From Bacteroidota bacterium (GTDB taxonomy: Bacteria; Bacteroidota; Bacteroidia; Bacteroidales; F082): a stretch of 64,000 nt of DNA. Every line of letters starts with the position of its first letter. Within the stretch, counting starts at the first letter, position 1. Of the stretch, positions 46,504 to 55,418 are shown one piece after another. The stretch lies in assembly GCA_018816765.1 (NCBI GenBank), contig JAHIUX010000076.1, positions 1-64,000 of the forward strand, given 5' to 3'. The notes under the pieces are model-generated. The model worked only from the letters and a program-made list of their open reading frames with translations. It searched no databases and was not told the DNA's origin. The position numbers and the translations under genes were made by a program.

Positions 46504-46866
46504 ATGAACCTCGAAATCACTGGAAAATTAATTCAATTCCTTCCCGGTCAATCAGGCCAGGGAAAAAGCGGTCCCTGGGTAAAACAGGAAATTATTTTGG
46601 AGACAAGTGACCAGTTTCCGCGTAAAATCTGTGTTGCCTGCTGGGGCGACAAAGCTGCTGTTGCCAAGGCTTTTGCCATTGGCGATACACTCAAGGCTGC
46701 CATAAACCTCGAATCACGTGAGTTTAACGGCCGCTGGTACACTGATGTGAAGGCCTGGAAGATCGAAAAGGCCGGAAATCAGGCTGATGAAGTACCGCAG
46801 CGGTCACAGCCCATGCCTGAATCTGCCTATGAGCAGGCTTCTGCTGAGGACGATTTGCCATTTTAA
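46504..46866 (+). CDS. DUF3127 protein with SSB-like C-terminal tip
   Basis: 120 residues. The N-terminal domain (1-95) matches DUF3127: EITGKLIQFLPGQSGQGKSG, then WVKQEIILETSDQFPRKICV and GDTLKAAINLESREFNGRWY, a predicted OB-fold like small nucleic-acid binders. The tail (about 96-120) is flexible, Gln/Ser/Glu-rich and ends in EDDLPF. This closely resembles the acidic tip (DDDIPF) by which bacterial SSB recruits repair and replication proteins. First gene of a compact unit with the transporter, TIP30-like protein and kdsA. ssDNA binding is inferred, not shown. Confidence 0.85.
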   Translation: MNLEITGKLIQFLPGQSGQGKSGPWVKQEIILETSDQFPRKICVACWGDKAAVAKAFAIGDTLKAAINLESREFNGRWYTDVKAWKIEKAGNQADEVPQRSQPMPESAYEQASAEDDLPF

Positions 46867-46876
46867 ATCCTTCTGA

Positions 46877-47788
46877 TTGAAGAAAAGTGCACCCCCTGCC
46901 CTGCTGGCAGCCTTCGTTGCCAACCTGATTTATGGGTTAAACTATGTGATTGCCAAAGGGATAATGCCGGATTATCTGCAGCCCCGATCAATCATTTTGC
47001 TGAGGGTAACGGCAGCTGCACTTGTTTTTGGACTGATCAGCCATTTTGCTTATCATGAGAAAGTAAGCCGCAATGACCTGCTCAGGCTCGCGGTTGCAGC
47101 TGTTTTCGGTGTGGCCATGAACCAGCTCATGTTTTTCGAAGGGCTTAACCTGACCACGCCCATCAATGCCAGCATCATCATGGTGGGTGTGCCAATCATT
47201 GTACTTGGCCTTTCGGCAGTATTTCTGAAGGAAAAGCTGACAATTTTCAAGCTTGCCGGCGTATTGCTTGGTTTTTCGGGCGCTGCCTTCCTGATCCTGA
47301 ACAGCGGTTCAGTGAGCTTCGCATCAGGAAAATTCACAGGCAACCTGCTCATCCTGGGTAATGCCACTTCCTATGCCATTTACCTCATCCTGATCAAACC
47401 CCTGCTGGCTAAATACAAGCCCATGACCATCATGCGGTGGGTGTTTTTCTTCGGTGCGCTGTACGTGATTCCCATTTCAATGAAGAAGGCACTGGCCGAA
47501 AACTGGGCTGTTATCCCGCTTCAGATATGGATGTCCGTTGCCTATGTCATTGTCTTCACCACCATCATCGCCTATTTTCTGAACAACTATTCCCTGTCGC
47601 ACGTCACCCCTTCGGCCAACAGTGCGTTCATTTATACCCAACCCCTGATCGCCACCTCGGTTTCGGTCATCATTGGACAGGATACTCCCAGAATCATTCA
47701 TTTAATAGCGGCTTTACTTATCTTTGCAGGCGTGTATCTGGTTACGCGCCCGCAGCGAAAAAAAATACCATGGCAAAACGTGCGATAA
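46877..47788 (+). CDS. EamA/DMT-family transporter
   Basis: 303 residues, two EamA repeats with about ten membrane segments (e.g. LLAAFVANLIYGLNYVIAKG, LAGVLLGFSGAAFLILNSG, LIAALLIFAGVYLVTRP). The apparent start is TTG at 46877, giving MKKSAPPALL, 10 bases after the DUF3127 stop; no better ATG precedes the first membrane segment. Substrate unknown. Its 3' end overlaps the next gene by 19 bases. Confidence 0.86.
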   Translation: MKKSAPPALLAAFVANLIYGLNYVIAKGIMPDYLQPRSIILLRVTAAALVFGLISHFAYHEKVSRNDLLRLAVAAVFGVAMNQLMFFEGLNLTTPINASIIMVGVPIIVLGLSAVFLKEKLTIFKLAGVLLGFSGAAFLILNSGSVSFASGKFTGNLLILGNATSYAIYLILIKPLLAKYKPMTIMRWVFFFGALYVIPISMKKALAENWAVIPLQIWMSVAYVIVFTTIIAYFLNNYSLSHVTPSANSAFIYTQPLIATSVSVIIGQDTPRIIHLIAALLIFAGVYLVTRPQRKKIPWQNVR

Positions 47789-48447
47789 TTTTCGGTGCTT
47801 CTGGTTTGGTCGGAAGCCATTTGCTGAAACTGTTGCGACAGTCTGAAGCCTTCGACGAAGTGTTTAACTTTGTACGCAAGCGTCAGTTTGACGATGAACC
47901 TGGTTATCGCGAAATTGTTGTTGATTTCGAACGTCTGGCCTCATACAGCTACCTGATCAAAGGCGATTCCCTGTTTTGCTGCCTGGGTACGACCATTGCC
48001 AAAGCCGGCTCGAAGGAACGTTTCGCACAGGTTGACCTTGAGTTGCCTGTCCACCTTTCACGCATAGCCGAGCGAAACAAAATACACCGATTTATCGTGA
48101 TTTCATCGTTGAATGCGCACGCTGACTCTTCCAATTTTTACCTGCGTACCAAGGGCGAAATGGAACGGCTGGTGATGGCCTCCGAAATCCCGGTCAAGCG
48201 CATCATTCGGCCCAGCCTGATCCTTGGAAACCGCAACGAAGTGCGTGTTGCAGAGCAGCTCGCAGCATTTTTTATGCGCGCGCTAAGTTGGGCTTTCATC
48301 GGCCGGTTTAGAAAATACAAGGCAATCAAGGCCACTGATATTGCACAGGCGATGCTCAACCTTTCCTGCTTTCATTATGGCCTTGAAGTGGTCGAATCTG
48401 ACCAGCTGAGCGATATCGCTTCGGGCAGGCTGCTCCCTTTACCTTAA
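47770..48447 (+). CDS. TIP30/HTATIP2-like NAD(P)-binding protein
   Basis: 225 residues from the ATG at 47770; the frame runs further upstream only as an overlap with the transporter. Rossmann fold with GASGLVGSHLL (9-19), then FCCLGTTIAKAGSKE and VISSLNAHADSSNFYLRTKGEMER, the atypical SDR pattern of the oxidoreductase HTATIP2 family (Y-L-R-T-K-G-E as the YxxxK). Function in bacteria is unassigned. Overlaps the transporter by 19 bases and precedes kdsA by 12. Confidence 0.82.
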   Translation: MAKRAIIFGASGLVGSHLLKLLRQSEAFDEVFNFVRKRQFDDEPGYREIVVDFERLASYSYLIKGDSLFCCLGTTIAKAGSKERFAQVDLELPVHLSRIAERNKIHRFIVISSLNAHADSSNFYLRTKGEMERLVMASEIPVKRIIRPSLILGNRNEVRVAEQLAAFFMRALSWAFIGRFRKYKAIKATDIAQAMLNLSCFHYGLEVVESDQLSDIASGRLLPLP

Positions 48448-48459
48448 ACATTATATCCC

Positions 48460-49269
48460 ATGAATACACTTCCGTTTTTTAACAGCATGCGCCACGACCG
48501 CTTTTTCTTAATGGCCGGTCCCTGTGTGATTGAAAATGAACACATGCCAATGGAAATTGCCTCTGTTATCGTCAAACTGTGTCAAAAATATGATATTCCA
48601 TTGATATTCAAAGCTTCATACAAGAAAGCCAACCGATCAAAACTTGATTCATTTGCAGGCATAGGCGATGAAAAAGCCCTGAAGCTGTTGCGTGAGGTGC
48701 GAGAAACATTCCACATTCCGGTGGTCACCGATATTCATTCAGTGGAAGAAGCGGCCCTTGCAGCCCAATACGTGGATGTGCTGCAGATTCCTGCCTTTTT
48801 GTGCCGTCAGACCGAGCTGCTCGTTGCAGCGGCAAAAACAGGTAGGGTGATCAACATTAAAAAAGGCCAGTTCTTATCAGGTAAATCAATGGTTTACGCT
48901 GTGGACAAAGTGCGGCAGTCGGGAAATGAGCAGATTATCCTCACCGACCGGGGCAATATGTTTGGCTACCAGGACCTTGTTGTCGATTTCAGAAATGTGT
49001 ACGATATGCAGCAAATTGGTGTTCCGGTGGTTGTCGACATCACCCACTCGCTGCAACAACCCAACCAGGACTCTGGTGTTACCGGCGGTCAGCCGCATAT
49101 GATTGAACTCATAGGCAAGGCCGCCATCGCTTCAGGTGCGCAGGGTATTTTCCTCGAAACCCACCCTGAGCCTGCCAAAGCAAAATCGGACGGTGCCAAT
49201 ATGCTCCGCCTCGAATTGCTCGAAGATTTGCTGGTAAAACTCGTTCGCGTACGCGAAGCTGTCAGTTGA
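48460..49269 (+). CDS. kdsA: 3-deoxy-D-manno-octulosonate 8-phosphate synthase
   Basis: Condenses arabinose 5-phosphate with PEP to KDO 8-phosphate for lipopolysaccharide inner core. 269 residues. Seen: MAGPCVIENEHMP, FKASYKKANRSKLDSFAG, VVTDIHSVEEA, LQIPAFLCRQTELL and VVVDITHSLQQP. Cys22 in GPCVIE occupies the position that is Asn in the metal-independent E. coli enzyme, so this is a metal-dependent type. Last gene of the unit. Its stop codon directly abuts the stop of the converging DUF4831 gene. Confidence 0.95.
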   Translation: MNTLPFFNSMRHDRFFLMAGPCVIENEHMPMEIASVIVKLCQKYDIPLIFKASYKKANRSKLDSFAGIGDEKALKLLREVRETFHIPVVTDIHSVEEAALAAQYVDVLQIPAFLCRQTELLVAAAKTGRVINIKKGQFLSGKSMVYAVDKVRQSGNEQIILTDRGNMFGYQDLVVDFRNVYDMQQIGVPVVVDITHSLQQPNQDSGVTGGQPHMIELIGKAAIASGAQGIFLETHPEPAKAKSDGANMLRLELLEDLLVKLVRVREAVS

Positions 49270-50436
49270 TCAGTCCCGCTTAACCGTCTTGATCATGCCT
49301 GTTTCGGCATCGAAAACCAGGCGCGTTTTCATCACCGGCGCAACACTGATTGGTCCCAGCTGACTGATGGCCATGCGTTGTTTGGCCCATGATCTCCCCT
49401 TGAACATTACTGCAACTTCCACATATTCTGGAATGCGGTAGTACACACTGTTCGTGATTTTCGATCTACCTGTGTTCTTATTGTCGTTGATCAGGTTTTG
49501 GGTCACACCAGTGAGGTCAATTTTAAGCTGAATATTTTCCCCTTTCCCGTTCAGGTCGGTAATCCCGCTGTTATCATTCAGCTTGGCCACAGGAACAAGG
49601 CCTGTTTTGCCCGGTTCAGGAAGAAAAAGCAGGGTTTGTTTTTCAATTGAACGCGATTCCTTTCCCAGAAACAGGCTCAGGTATTCATCTTCGAGCTTGT
49701 TCAGCTCCTCATTCATATATACGATGCTTTGGCCATAGTTAATTTCCTGATATCCGCTGATCAGGTTGTACCTGCTTTCGCGGATTTTGTTGATCATATC
49801 AGCAGCAGATTTGGCTTTCTGTTCCGGGTTCCTGTCCACCCAGGATGTTTGCAGGATATTGCGTTTGATGGTGGTGGTATCGATGGTGATTTTACGCATG
49901 ATGGTATCCACACGCAGGTAGAGGTTTCTTTCGGCATAATACTGAAAATGGCTCGATTCGGGCGCATTAATCAAGGTTGTTTCGGTGACAGACTTCGGGC
50001 CTGCCGCGCGGTTATCGGCATCATCGGCTGCCAGGATAATGCCATCAGGCATGAGGTTAAACACCAGGCTGCGGGCGTCTTTCGATCCCCTTTCGTCAAA
50101 TTCAACAAAAAAATAAGCTGCCGGATCAGGCTCAGTATAGGTTGTAACGATCACATCGAGCAAGGTGTACACCACTTCATCCTGTTTTACATATTGCTCA
50201 ACGCCAAGGTTTTTGGAGGTAAAATCAGCGTATGGACCTCTGAAACGCTGGTTTTTCTCAAGGATGAAATCAAGCTTGATGAAATTGCGTGGCAAGGCAT
50301 AATAAAAGCCGCTTGCATCAGCCGATTTTCCTGTGTTTGCAGGTGAAACGATGATTTGTGCATCACCGGTTGTGTGCAGGCATAATACCAGGACTCCAAA
50401 CAGGAACAGTCGCATAAACCCATTGATGTGCTTCAT
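49270..50436 (-). CDS. DUF4831-family exported protein
   Basis: 388 residues with signal peptide (RLFLFGVLVLCLHTTGDAQ, about 9-27). The rest matches the DUF4831 family found in Bacteroidota: FYYALPRNFIKLDFILEKNQRFRGPYADF near the start, and SRYNLISGYQEINYGQSIVYMNEELNKLE. No enzyme motif. The envelope location is inferred from the signal. No terminator separates it from kdsA, its convergent neighbour. Confidence 0.82.
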   Translation of the reverse strand: MKHINGFMRLFLFGVLVLCLHTTGDAQIIVSPANTGKSADASGFYYALPRNFIKLDFILEKNQRFRGPYADFTSKNLGVEQYVKQDEVVYTLLDVIVTTYTEPDPAAYFFVEFDERGSKDARSLVFNLMPDGIILAADDADNRAAGPKSVTETTLINAPESSHFQYYAERNLYLRVDTIMRKITIDTTTIKRNILQTSWVDRNPEQKAKSAADMINKIRESRYNLISGYQEINYGQSIVYMNEELNKLEDEYLSLFLGKESRSIEKQTLLFLPEPGKTGLVPVAKLNDNSGITDLNGKGENIQLKIDLTGVTQNLINDNKNTGRSKITNSVYYRIPEYVEVAVMFKGRSWAKQRMAISQLGPISVAPVMKTRLVFDAETGMIKTVKRD

Positions 50437-50507
50437 ATCAGTTTTCTGTGGCGTTAAGGTTATGACTTCAAAAATAAGCTATTTTTCCCCTTTTTCCGGT
50501 TTTTCAA

Positions 50508-50540
50508 CAAAAAAAGGGACACGTGCAACACGCGTCCCTT
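50508..50540 (-). terminator. Terminator of the gmhA-glnN operon
   Basis: Minus strand: 12-bp stem (arms AAGGGACGCGTG and CACGTGTCCCTT, one G-U), TTG loop, then a run of T. Lies 18 bases after the glnN stop. Confidence 0.85.
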
Positions 50541-50558
50541 CCTGTTGATTGTCGTTTA

Positions 50559-52748
50559 CTATTTGATAAACAGCAATTCGCGGTATTTTGGCAATGGCCA
50601 TTCCTGGTCATCTACCAGCATTTCGAGCTTATCGACATGTTCCCTGATCTTTTCAAAATAGGGCTTGACCTTGTAGCAATAGGCATTTGCTTTCTCCAGT
50701 TCATTCTCAATGCGGTTGGCAATCTTGCGTTCCTCAACCATTTCTTCAACATATTGCTTCACCTCAGCAATATGCTCCGAAATTTCCTTGATTGTTTGCA
50801 CCTGGTTGCGGCTTAGCTTGACGTACGATTTTGAATCGAGTACTTCTTTCAGGCCTTTTGCATTTTCAATCAGGGTGTTCTGATAGCGGATTGCCGTCGG
50901 GATGATGTGATTTACGGACAAATCGCCGATGAGCCTGGCTTCAATCTGCAGCTTCCTGACGTATTTGTCGAGCTTGATTTCATAGCGGGCTTCGAGTTCA
51001 CGCCGGTTCAGCACATTGTATTTTTCGAAGAGGGCGATGGATTTCTCAGAAATGAATGCCTTGATGGCTTCAACGGTATTGGCATGGTTTGATAATCCGC
51101 GTCTGGCGGCTTCTTCCTTCCATTCTTCGCTGTAGCTGTTCCCCTCAAAACGGACTGCTTTCGATTCCTGAATGAATTTTTTTATAACTTCGAAAATTGC
51201 ATCCTCTTTTTTCACATCCTTTCTTACCAGGCTGTTCACTTCCTGGTAAAAGGCTGTCAAGGCTTCTGCAACGATTGTATTCAGCACAAACATTGGTTTG
51301 GCAGCGTTGGCCAGCGAACCAACAGCCCTGAACTCGAATTTGTTGCCGGTAAAGGCAAAAGGCGAAGTGCGGTTGCGGTCGGTATTGTCGAGCAGAATTT
51401 CAGGGATTTTGGGGATGCTGATATGCCCGCTCTTGCCGTTGGCATTGTTCAGGCCTTTGTGGCTGGGCAGCTGTTCAATTTCATCCAGGGTGCGGGTCAG
51501 CTGTGCACCGATAAAGGCCGAAATGATGGCAGGAGGTGCTTCGTTTCCGCCCAGACGCAGGTCGTTGCTGGCCGAGGCAATGCTGGCCCTTAGCAGTTCT
51601 TCGTGGCTGTGTACAGCTTTCAGGATGCTCACCAGCACTGCTGCAAACCGCAGGTTTTCGATGGGTGTTTTTCCGGGCGAAAGCAGGTTGGCTCCGGTGT
51701 TTGTAGCCAGCGACCAGTTGTTGTGCTTGCCACTGCCATTGATGCCATCATATGGTTTTTCATGCAGCAGCACCTTGAAATGGTGCTTGCGTGAAACCGT
51801 ATCCAACAGGTGCATCAACAGCTGGTTATGGTCAACTGCTACATTGACTTCTTCGTACACCGGTGCGCATTCAAACTGGCTGGGCGCTACTTCATTATGC
51901 CTTGTTTTTAACGGAATACCGAGTTTATGTGATTCAATTTCGAGGTCGCGCATAAATGCCCTGGCACGGCTGTGGATGGTGCCAAAATAATGGTCGTGCA
52001 ACTGTTGGTCCTTTGCCGATGAATGCCCGAAAACGGTTCTGCCGGCAAGTACCAGGTCTGGGCGTGCAGCATACAAAGCCGAGTCGACCAGGAAATATTC
52101 CTGCTCCCAGCCCAGGGTCACGTGCACCTTGTTGATTTTACGGTCGAAAAGCTGGCACACATCCGTTGCCGCCTTGTCGATGGCGTCGATCGATTTTAAC
52201 AAAGGTGTTTTGTAGTCGAGTGATTCACCTGTATACGAAACAAAAATCGTGGGAATACACAGGGTGTGTTCGAGAATAAAGGCCGGAGAAGTCGGGTCCC
52301 AGGCTGTGTAACCCCTTGCTTCGAAGGTGTTTCTAATGCCACCGCTTGGAAAGGATGAAGCATCGGGTTCCTGCTGAATGAGTTCATTTCCCTGAAATTC
52401 CTCAATGGCTTTGCCTCCTTCTACCGGATTGATAAATGCATCGTGTTTTTCGGCAGTGGTGCCTGTCAATGGATGAAACCAGTGGGTGTAGTGCGTCGCT
52501 CCTTTACTGATAGCCCAGGCTTTTATGGCTGAGGCTACCTGATCGGCTACCTTGCGGTCGATCTTGGTTCCATGTTTGATTGCCATCTGCACACTCTGGA
52601 AGGCCTCCTTGGTAAGGTATTCGCGCATGGTCTTCATATTGAAAGCCATCGAGCCGTAATAATCAGAAATCTTGTCTGAAGGAAAATGTACGGGTGTAAC
52701 CTGCCTGTCGAATGTTTGGGATAGTGCAGTAAAACGAAAGTTTTTCAT
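50559..52748 (-). CDS. glnN: Glutamine synthetase, type III
   Basis: Makes glutamine from glutamate, ammonia and ATP; 729 residues, the size of GSIII (GSI is about 470). Seen: N-terminal FDRQVTPVHFPSDKISDYYGSMAFN, KGATHYTHWFHPLTGTTAEKHD, FPSGGIRNTFEARGYTAWDP, the Glu-rich metal site GWEQEYFLVD, HNEVAPSQFECAPVYE and EKPYDGINGSGKHNNWS. These are typical of the Bacteroides and Cyanobacteria type. Last gene of a four-gene operon, 14 bases after the symporter stop, which might couple it to uptake of a nitrogen source. Confidence 0.96.
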   Translation of the reverse strand: MKNFRFTALSQTFDRQVTPVHFPSDKISDYYGSMAFNMKTMREYLTKEAFQSVQMAIKHGTKIDRKVADQVASAIKAWAISKGATHYTHWFHPLTGTTAEKHDAFINPVEGGKAIEEFQGNELIQQEPDASSFPSGGIRNTFEARGYTAWDPTSPAFILEHTLCIPTIFVSYTGESLDYKTPLLKSIDAIDKAATDVCQLFDRKINKVHVTLGWEQEYFLVDSALYAARPDLVLAGRTVFGHSSAKDQQLHDHYFGTIHSRARAFMRDLEIESHKLGIPLKTRHNEVAPSQFECAPVYEEVNVAVDHNQLLMHLLDTVSRKHHFKVLLHEKPYDGINGSGKHNNWSLATNTGANLLSPGKTPIENLRFAAVLVSILKAVHSHEELLRASIASASNDLRLGGNEAPPAIISAFIGAQLTRTLDEIEQLPSHKGLNNANGKSGHISIPKIPEILLDNTDRNRTSPFAFTGNKFEFRAVGSLANAAKPMFVLNTIVAEALTAFYQEVNSLVRKDVKKEDAIFEVIKKFIQESKAVRFEGNSYSEEWKEEAARRGLSNHANTVEAIKAFISEKSIALFEKYNVLNRRELEARYEIKLDKYVRKLQIEARLIGDLSVNHIIPTAIRYQNTLIENAKGLKEVLDSKSYVKLSRNQVQTIKEISEHIAEVKQYVEEMVEERKIANRIENELEKANAYCYKVKPYFEKIREHVDKLEMLVDDQEWPLPKYRELLFIK

Positions 52749-52762
52749 GATGCTGTCAGGGA

Positions 52763-54226
52763 TTAGTTGTTGTTAATTGTTGTTGTTTTTTTTTGAATAA
52801 GCAATAAACCAAAATAAGTGATTAAACCATTTAATATCAATAGCTCGAAACCAAAGCGGTAGCCATTGAACCATTGCTGCGAATTGACACTGAGCATATA
52901 ACACACCAGGGGTGAAATAGTTGCAACAAGGGGTACAAATTTATCAACAAGCATGCGCTTGCTGAATAAGCCAAAGGCGAACAAGCCAAGCAATGGTCCG
53001 TAGGTGTAACCGGCAATTGTGAATAATTTGTCGATCACGCTTTTATCATTCATCTTTTCGAAGATCAAAATCAGCAGAAAAAGCACCAGGGCAAAGCTGA
53101 AATGGACGAATAGCCGTCGCTTTTTCTTCTTTTCTTCGTCCCATGATTTGTCTTCTATTCCCATGATATCAATCGAATATGACGTGGTGAGTGAGGTGAT
53201 GGCGCCATCGGCGCTTGGAAAGGCGGCAGATATCAATCCGATGAGAAAGATGATCCCGGCCAGCGGACTCAGGTGCTGCAGGCTGATGGTGGCAAACAGG
53301 TCGTCGCGTAAGGCAGGTATACTGATTCCGGTTTCATTGGCAAACAGATACAGAGCCGCACCCAGAAACAGGAATACCAAATTCACGAAAATCAGGACCA
53401 CACTAAAGCTCAGCATATTTTTCTGCGCATCACGGAGCGTCTTGCAACTCAGATTTTTCTGCATCATTTCCTGGTCAAGGCCCGTCATCGCAATGGTGAT
53501 AAACACACCGCTGAGCAATTGCTTCAGCCAGTGGTTGCGCGCGCCAATATCGGTGACAATCACCTTGCTGTAATCGGAATGGATGATGCGTCCGAAGAGT
53601 TCTGTCAGGCCAAGGTCCATCCTGCCGGCAATCATTCCGATGGTCAGCACAACGGCAAGCAACATAAAGGTTGTTTGCAGGGTGTCGGTCCATACAATGG
53701 TTTTAATGCCTCCCTGGAAAGTGTAGAGCAGCACCAATACGATGAATATCAAAGCAGTAACAGAAAAAGGAATGCCCATGGCGTCGAAAAGGAAAAGCTG
53801 TAGCACATTGACGACCAGAAACATGCGCAGTGAGGCGCCCAGCAGGCGCGACACAATGAACAACCATGAGCCGGTTTTGTAGCTTGTCATCCCGAACCGT
53901 GTTCCCAGATAACTGTAAATCGAGGTCAGGTTCAGGCGGTAGTAGAGCGGCAACAAGATCCAGGTAATCACCTGGTATCCTATCCAGTAGCCGAAAACAA
54001 CCATCAGGTATGAAAAACCGGTATCCCCTACCCAACCCGGCACCGACATAAAGGTAACGCCGGATAGTGAGGCTCCGATCATGCCATAAGCGACCACAGG
54101 CCAGGGTGATTTTCTGTTGCCCAGAAAATAAGAAAGGTTGCTGGCTTTTCTTGAAGTAATGATTGTAACACCAAACAGTAAGCCAGTGTAAATCAAAAAT
54201 ATAATTAAGATCGTTATAGGACTCAC
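52763..54226 (-). CDS. Sodium:solute symporter (SSS family)
   Basis: 487 residues with about 13 membrane segments. Family landmarks: NLSYFLGNRKSPWPVVAYGMIGASLSGVTF near 30-60, GWVGDTGFSYL, and LIGLISAAFPSADGAITSLTTSYSIDI in the TM8-type region with the Na2-site Ser/Thr. Substrate unknown. Overlaps gmhB by 4 bases and precedes glnN by 14 bases. Contextually a nitrogenous solute is possible, but this is inference. Confidence 0.9.
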   Translation of the reverse strand: MSPITILIIFLIYTGLLFGVTIITSRKASNLSYFLGNRKSPWPVVAYGMIGASLSGVTFMSVPGWVGDTGFSYLMVVFGYWIGYQVITWILLPLYYRLNLTSIYSYLGTRFGMTSYKTGSWLFIVSRLLGASLRMFLVVNVLQLFLFDAMGIPFSVTALIFIVLVLLYTFQGGIKTIVWTDTLQTTFMLLAVVLTIGMIAGRMDLGLTELFGRIIHSDYSKVIVTDIGARNHWLKQLLSGVFITIAMTGLDQEMMQKNLSCKTLRDAQKNMLSFSVVLIFVNLVFLFLGAALYLFANETGISIPALRDDLFATISLQHLSPLAGIIFLIGLISAAFPSADGAITSLTTSYSIDIMGIEDKSWDEEKKKKRRLFVHFSFALVLFLLILIFEKMNDKSVIDKLFTIAGYTYGPLLGLFAFGLFSKRMLVDKFVPLVATISPLVCYMLSVNSQQWFNGYRFGFELLILNGLITYFGLLLIQKKTTTINNN

Positions 54227-54792
54227 TTATGGTTGTTTTTTTGAATGGATTGATCTTTGATTGCTTGTGTAAAGGCTGCCAGATTATCGAATCGCAGGTC
54301 AAAAGCCTCCGTTGGCGTCTCCTGTCCCACATACACAGTAAACATCCCGGCCTTCCGGCCAAACAGCAGGTCAGAGTTTGTATCACCCACCATGATCGCT
54401 TTCCGGAAATCGATCTCCGGGAAATCCCGTTTTGCCTGCAGCGCCATCTGCTGCCCGGGTTTGCGGCAATTGTCGCGGCTTGTTTTCAGGTCGGGGCAGT
54501 AATAAATTCTGTTGATCTTCCCGCCTCCATTATGTATTTCATCCAGCATATAAGCGTGAATGACATCCAGGTCGGCGCTGCTCATCAATCCTTTGCCTAT
54601 TCCCTGCTGATTGGTTACTACAATGATGTGGCGAAATAACCGGCTCAGGCTTGCAAGGCTTTCAACAACGCCGTCAATAAACCTGAATTCCGGTACTGTT
54701 TTTACGTAATCATTTACCGGCCGCTGATTGATTACACCATCCCGGTCAAGAAAAAGTGTCCAATCAGACGCAATGTCGGCCAGGTTCAGCAT
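54223..54792 (-). CDS. gmhB: Heptose bisphosphate phosphatase GmhB
   Basis: 189-residue HAD-IIIA phosphatase; removes the 7-phosphate from D-glycero-D-manno-heptose 1,7-bisphosphate for LPS core. Motif I LFLDRDGVIN with Asp16 and Asp18; motif II VVTNQQGIGKG; motif IV MVGDTNSDLLFGRKAG. The zinc loop of the E. coli enzyme (four ligands, Cys-x-His and Cys-x-Cys) is reduced to YYCPDLKTSRDNCRKPG, which keeps only two cysteines; this looks like a zinc-free variant. It overlaps the symporter and follows gmhA by 5 bases, which supports the assignment. Confidence 0.92.
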   Translation of the reverse strand: MLNLADIASDWTLFLDRDGVINQRPVNDYVKTVPEFRFIDGVVESLASLSRLFRHIIVVTNQQGIGKGLMSSADLDVIHAYMLDEIHNGGGKINRIYYCPDLKTSRDNCRKPGQQMALQAKRDFPEIDFRKAIMVGDTNSDLLFGRKAGMFTVYVGQETPTEAFDLRFDNLAAFTQAIKDQSIQKNNHK

Positions 54793-54797
54793 CCGCT

Positions 54798-55370
54798 TTA
54801 TTTTGGGAATAAGGTTGATTCGACAATCTCACAGATGATGTGACCGGCCAGGATATGGGATTCCTGTATACGGGCAGTGTTCTTCGATGGCACATTGATG
54901 AGGATATCGCACAAATCAGCCATCTTACCACCAGTTTCTCCCGTAAAGCCAATGGTCACCAAGCCCAGTTTCTTTGCAGTGACAAGGGCATTGATCACAT
55001 TTTCTGAGTTCCCCGAGGTGCTGATGCCAATCAGCACATCATGGATGCGGCCTGCCGCTTCCACCATCCTGCTGTAAATCCTGTCGTAGCCGTAATCGTT
55101 GCCAACAGCGGTCACATAGGATGTGTTCACATGCAGGGCTTCTGCATAGAGTGGCGGCCTGTCGTAATTAAACCTGCCTGACAATTCGGCGGCGATATGC
55201 TGGGCATCGGCAGCGCTGCCTCCATTGCCACACAGCAGAATCTTTCCGCCTGCCTTCAGGCTGTCGACACAGGAAATGCCTGCAAGCTGTATCCTGACGA
55301 TCAAGGCATCATCCTGCAACAGCCGGCTTTTAACCTCTATTGAATCCTTAATGATGTCGCGGATGTTCAT
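54798..55370 (-). CDS. gmhA: Sedoheptulose 7-phosphate isomerase GmhA
   Basis: Converts sedoheptulose 7-phosphate to D-glycero-D-manno-heptose 7-phosphate, the first step of heptose supply for LPS. 190 residues from the ATG at 55370; the longer frame upstream crosses the promoter. SIS domain with LLCGNGGSAADAQHIAAELSGRF, GISTSGNSENVINAL and HILAGHIICEIVE. First gene of gmhA-gmhB-symporter-glnN. Confidence 0.95.
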   Translation of the reverse strand: MNIRDIIKDSIEVKSRLLQDDALIVRIQLAGISCVDSLKAGGKILLCGNGGSAADAQHIAAELSGRFNYDRPPLYAEALHVNTSYVTAVGNDYGYDRIYSRMVEAAGRIHDVLIGISTSGNSENVINALVTAKKLGLVTIGFTGETGGKMADLCDILINVPSKNTARIQESHILAGHIICEIVESTLFPK

Positions 55371-55387
55371 TTGGGAAATTTGTTGGG

Positions 55388-55418
55388 CAAAAGTAACAAT
55401 TTTTTTACGCCTGCCCAA
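55388..55418 (-). promoter_or_regulatory. Promoter of the gmhA operon
   Basis: Minus strand: TTG (55418-55416), 20-base spacer, TACTTTTG (55395-55388). Full consensus; leader about 15 bases. Confidence 0.75.

Noticed and set aside
47437-47769. 111-codon N-terminal extension of the TIP30-like protein
   Set aside because: It lies in another frame of the transporter gene; the Rossmann motif begins only after the ATG at 47770.
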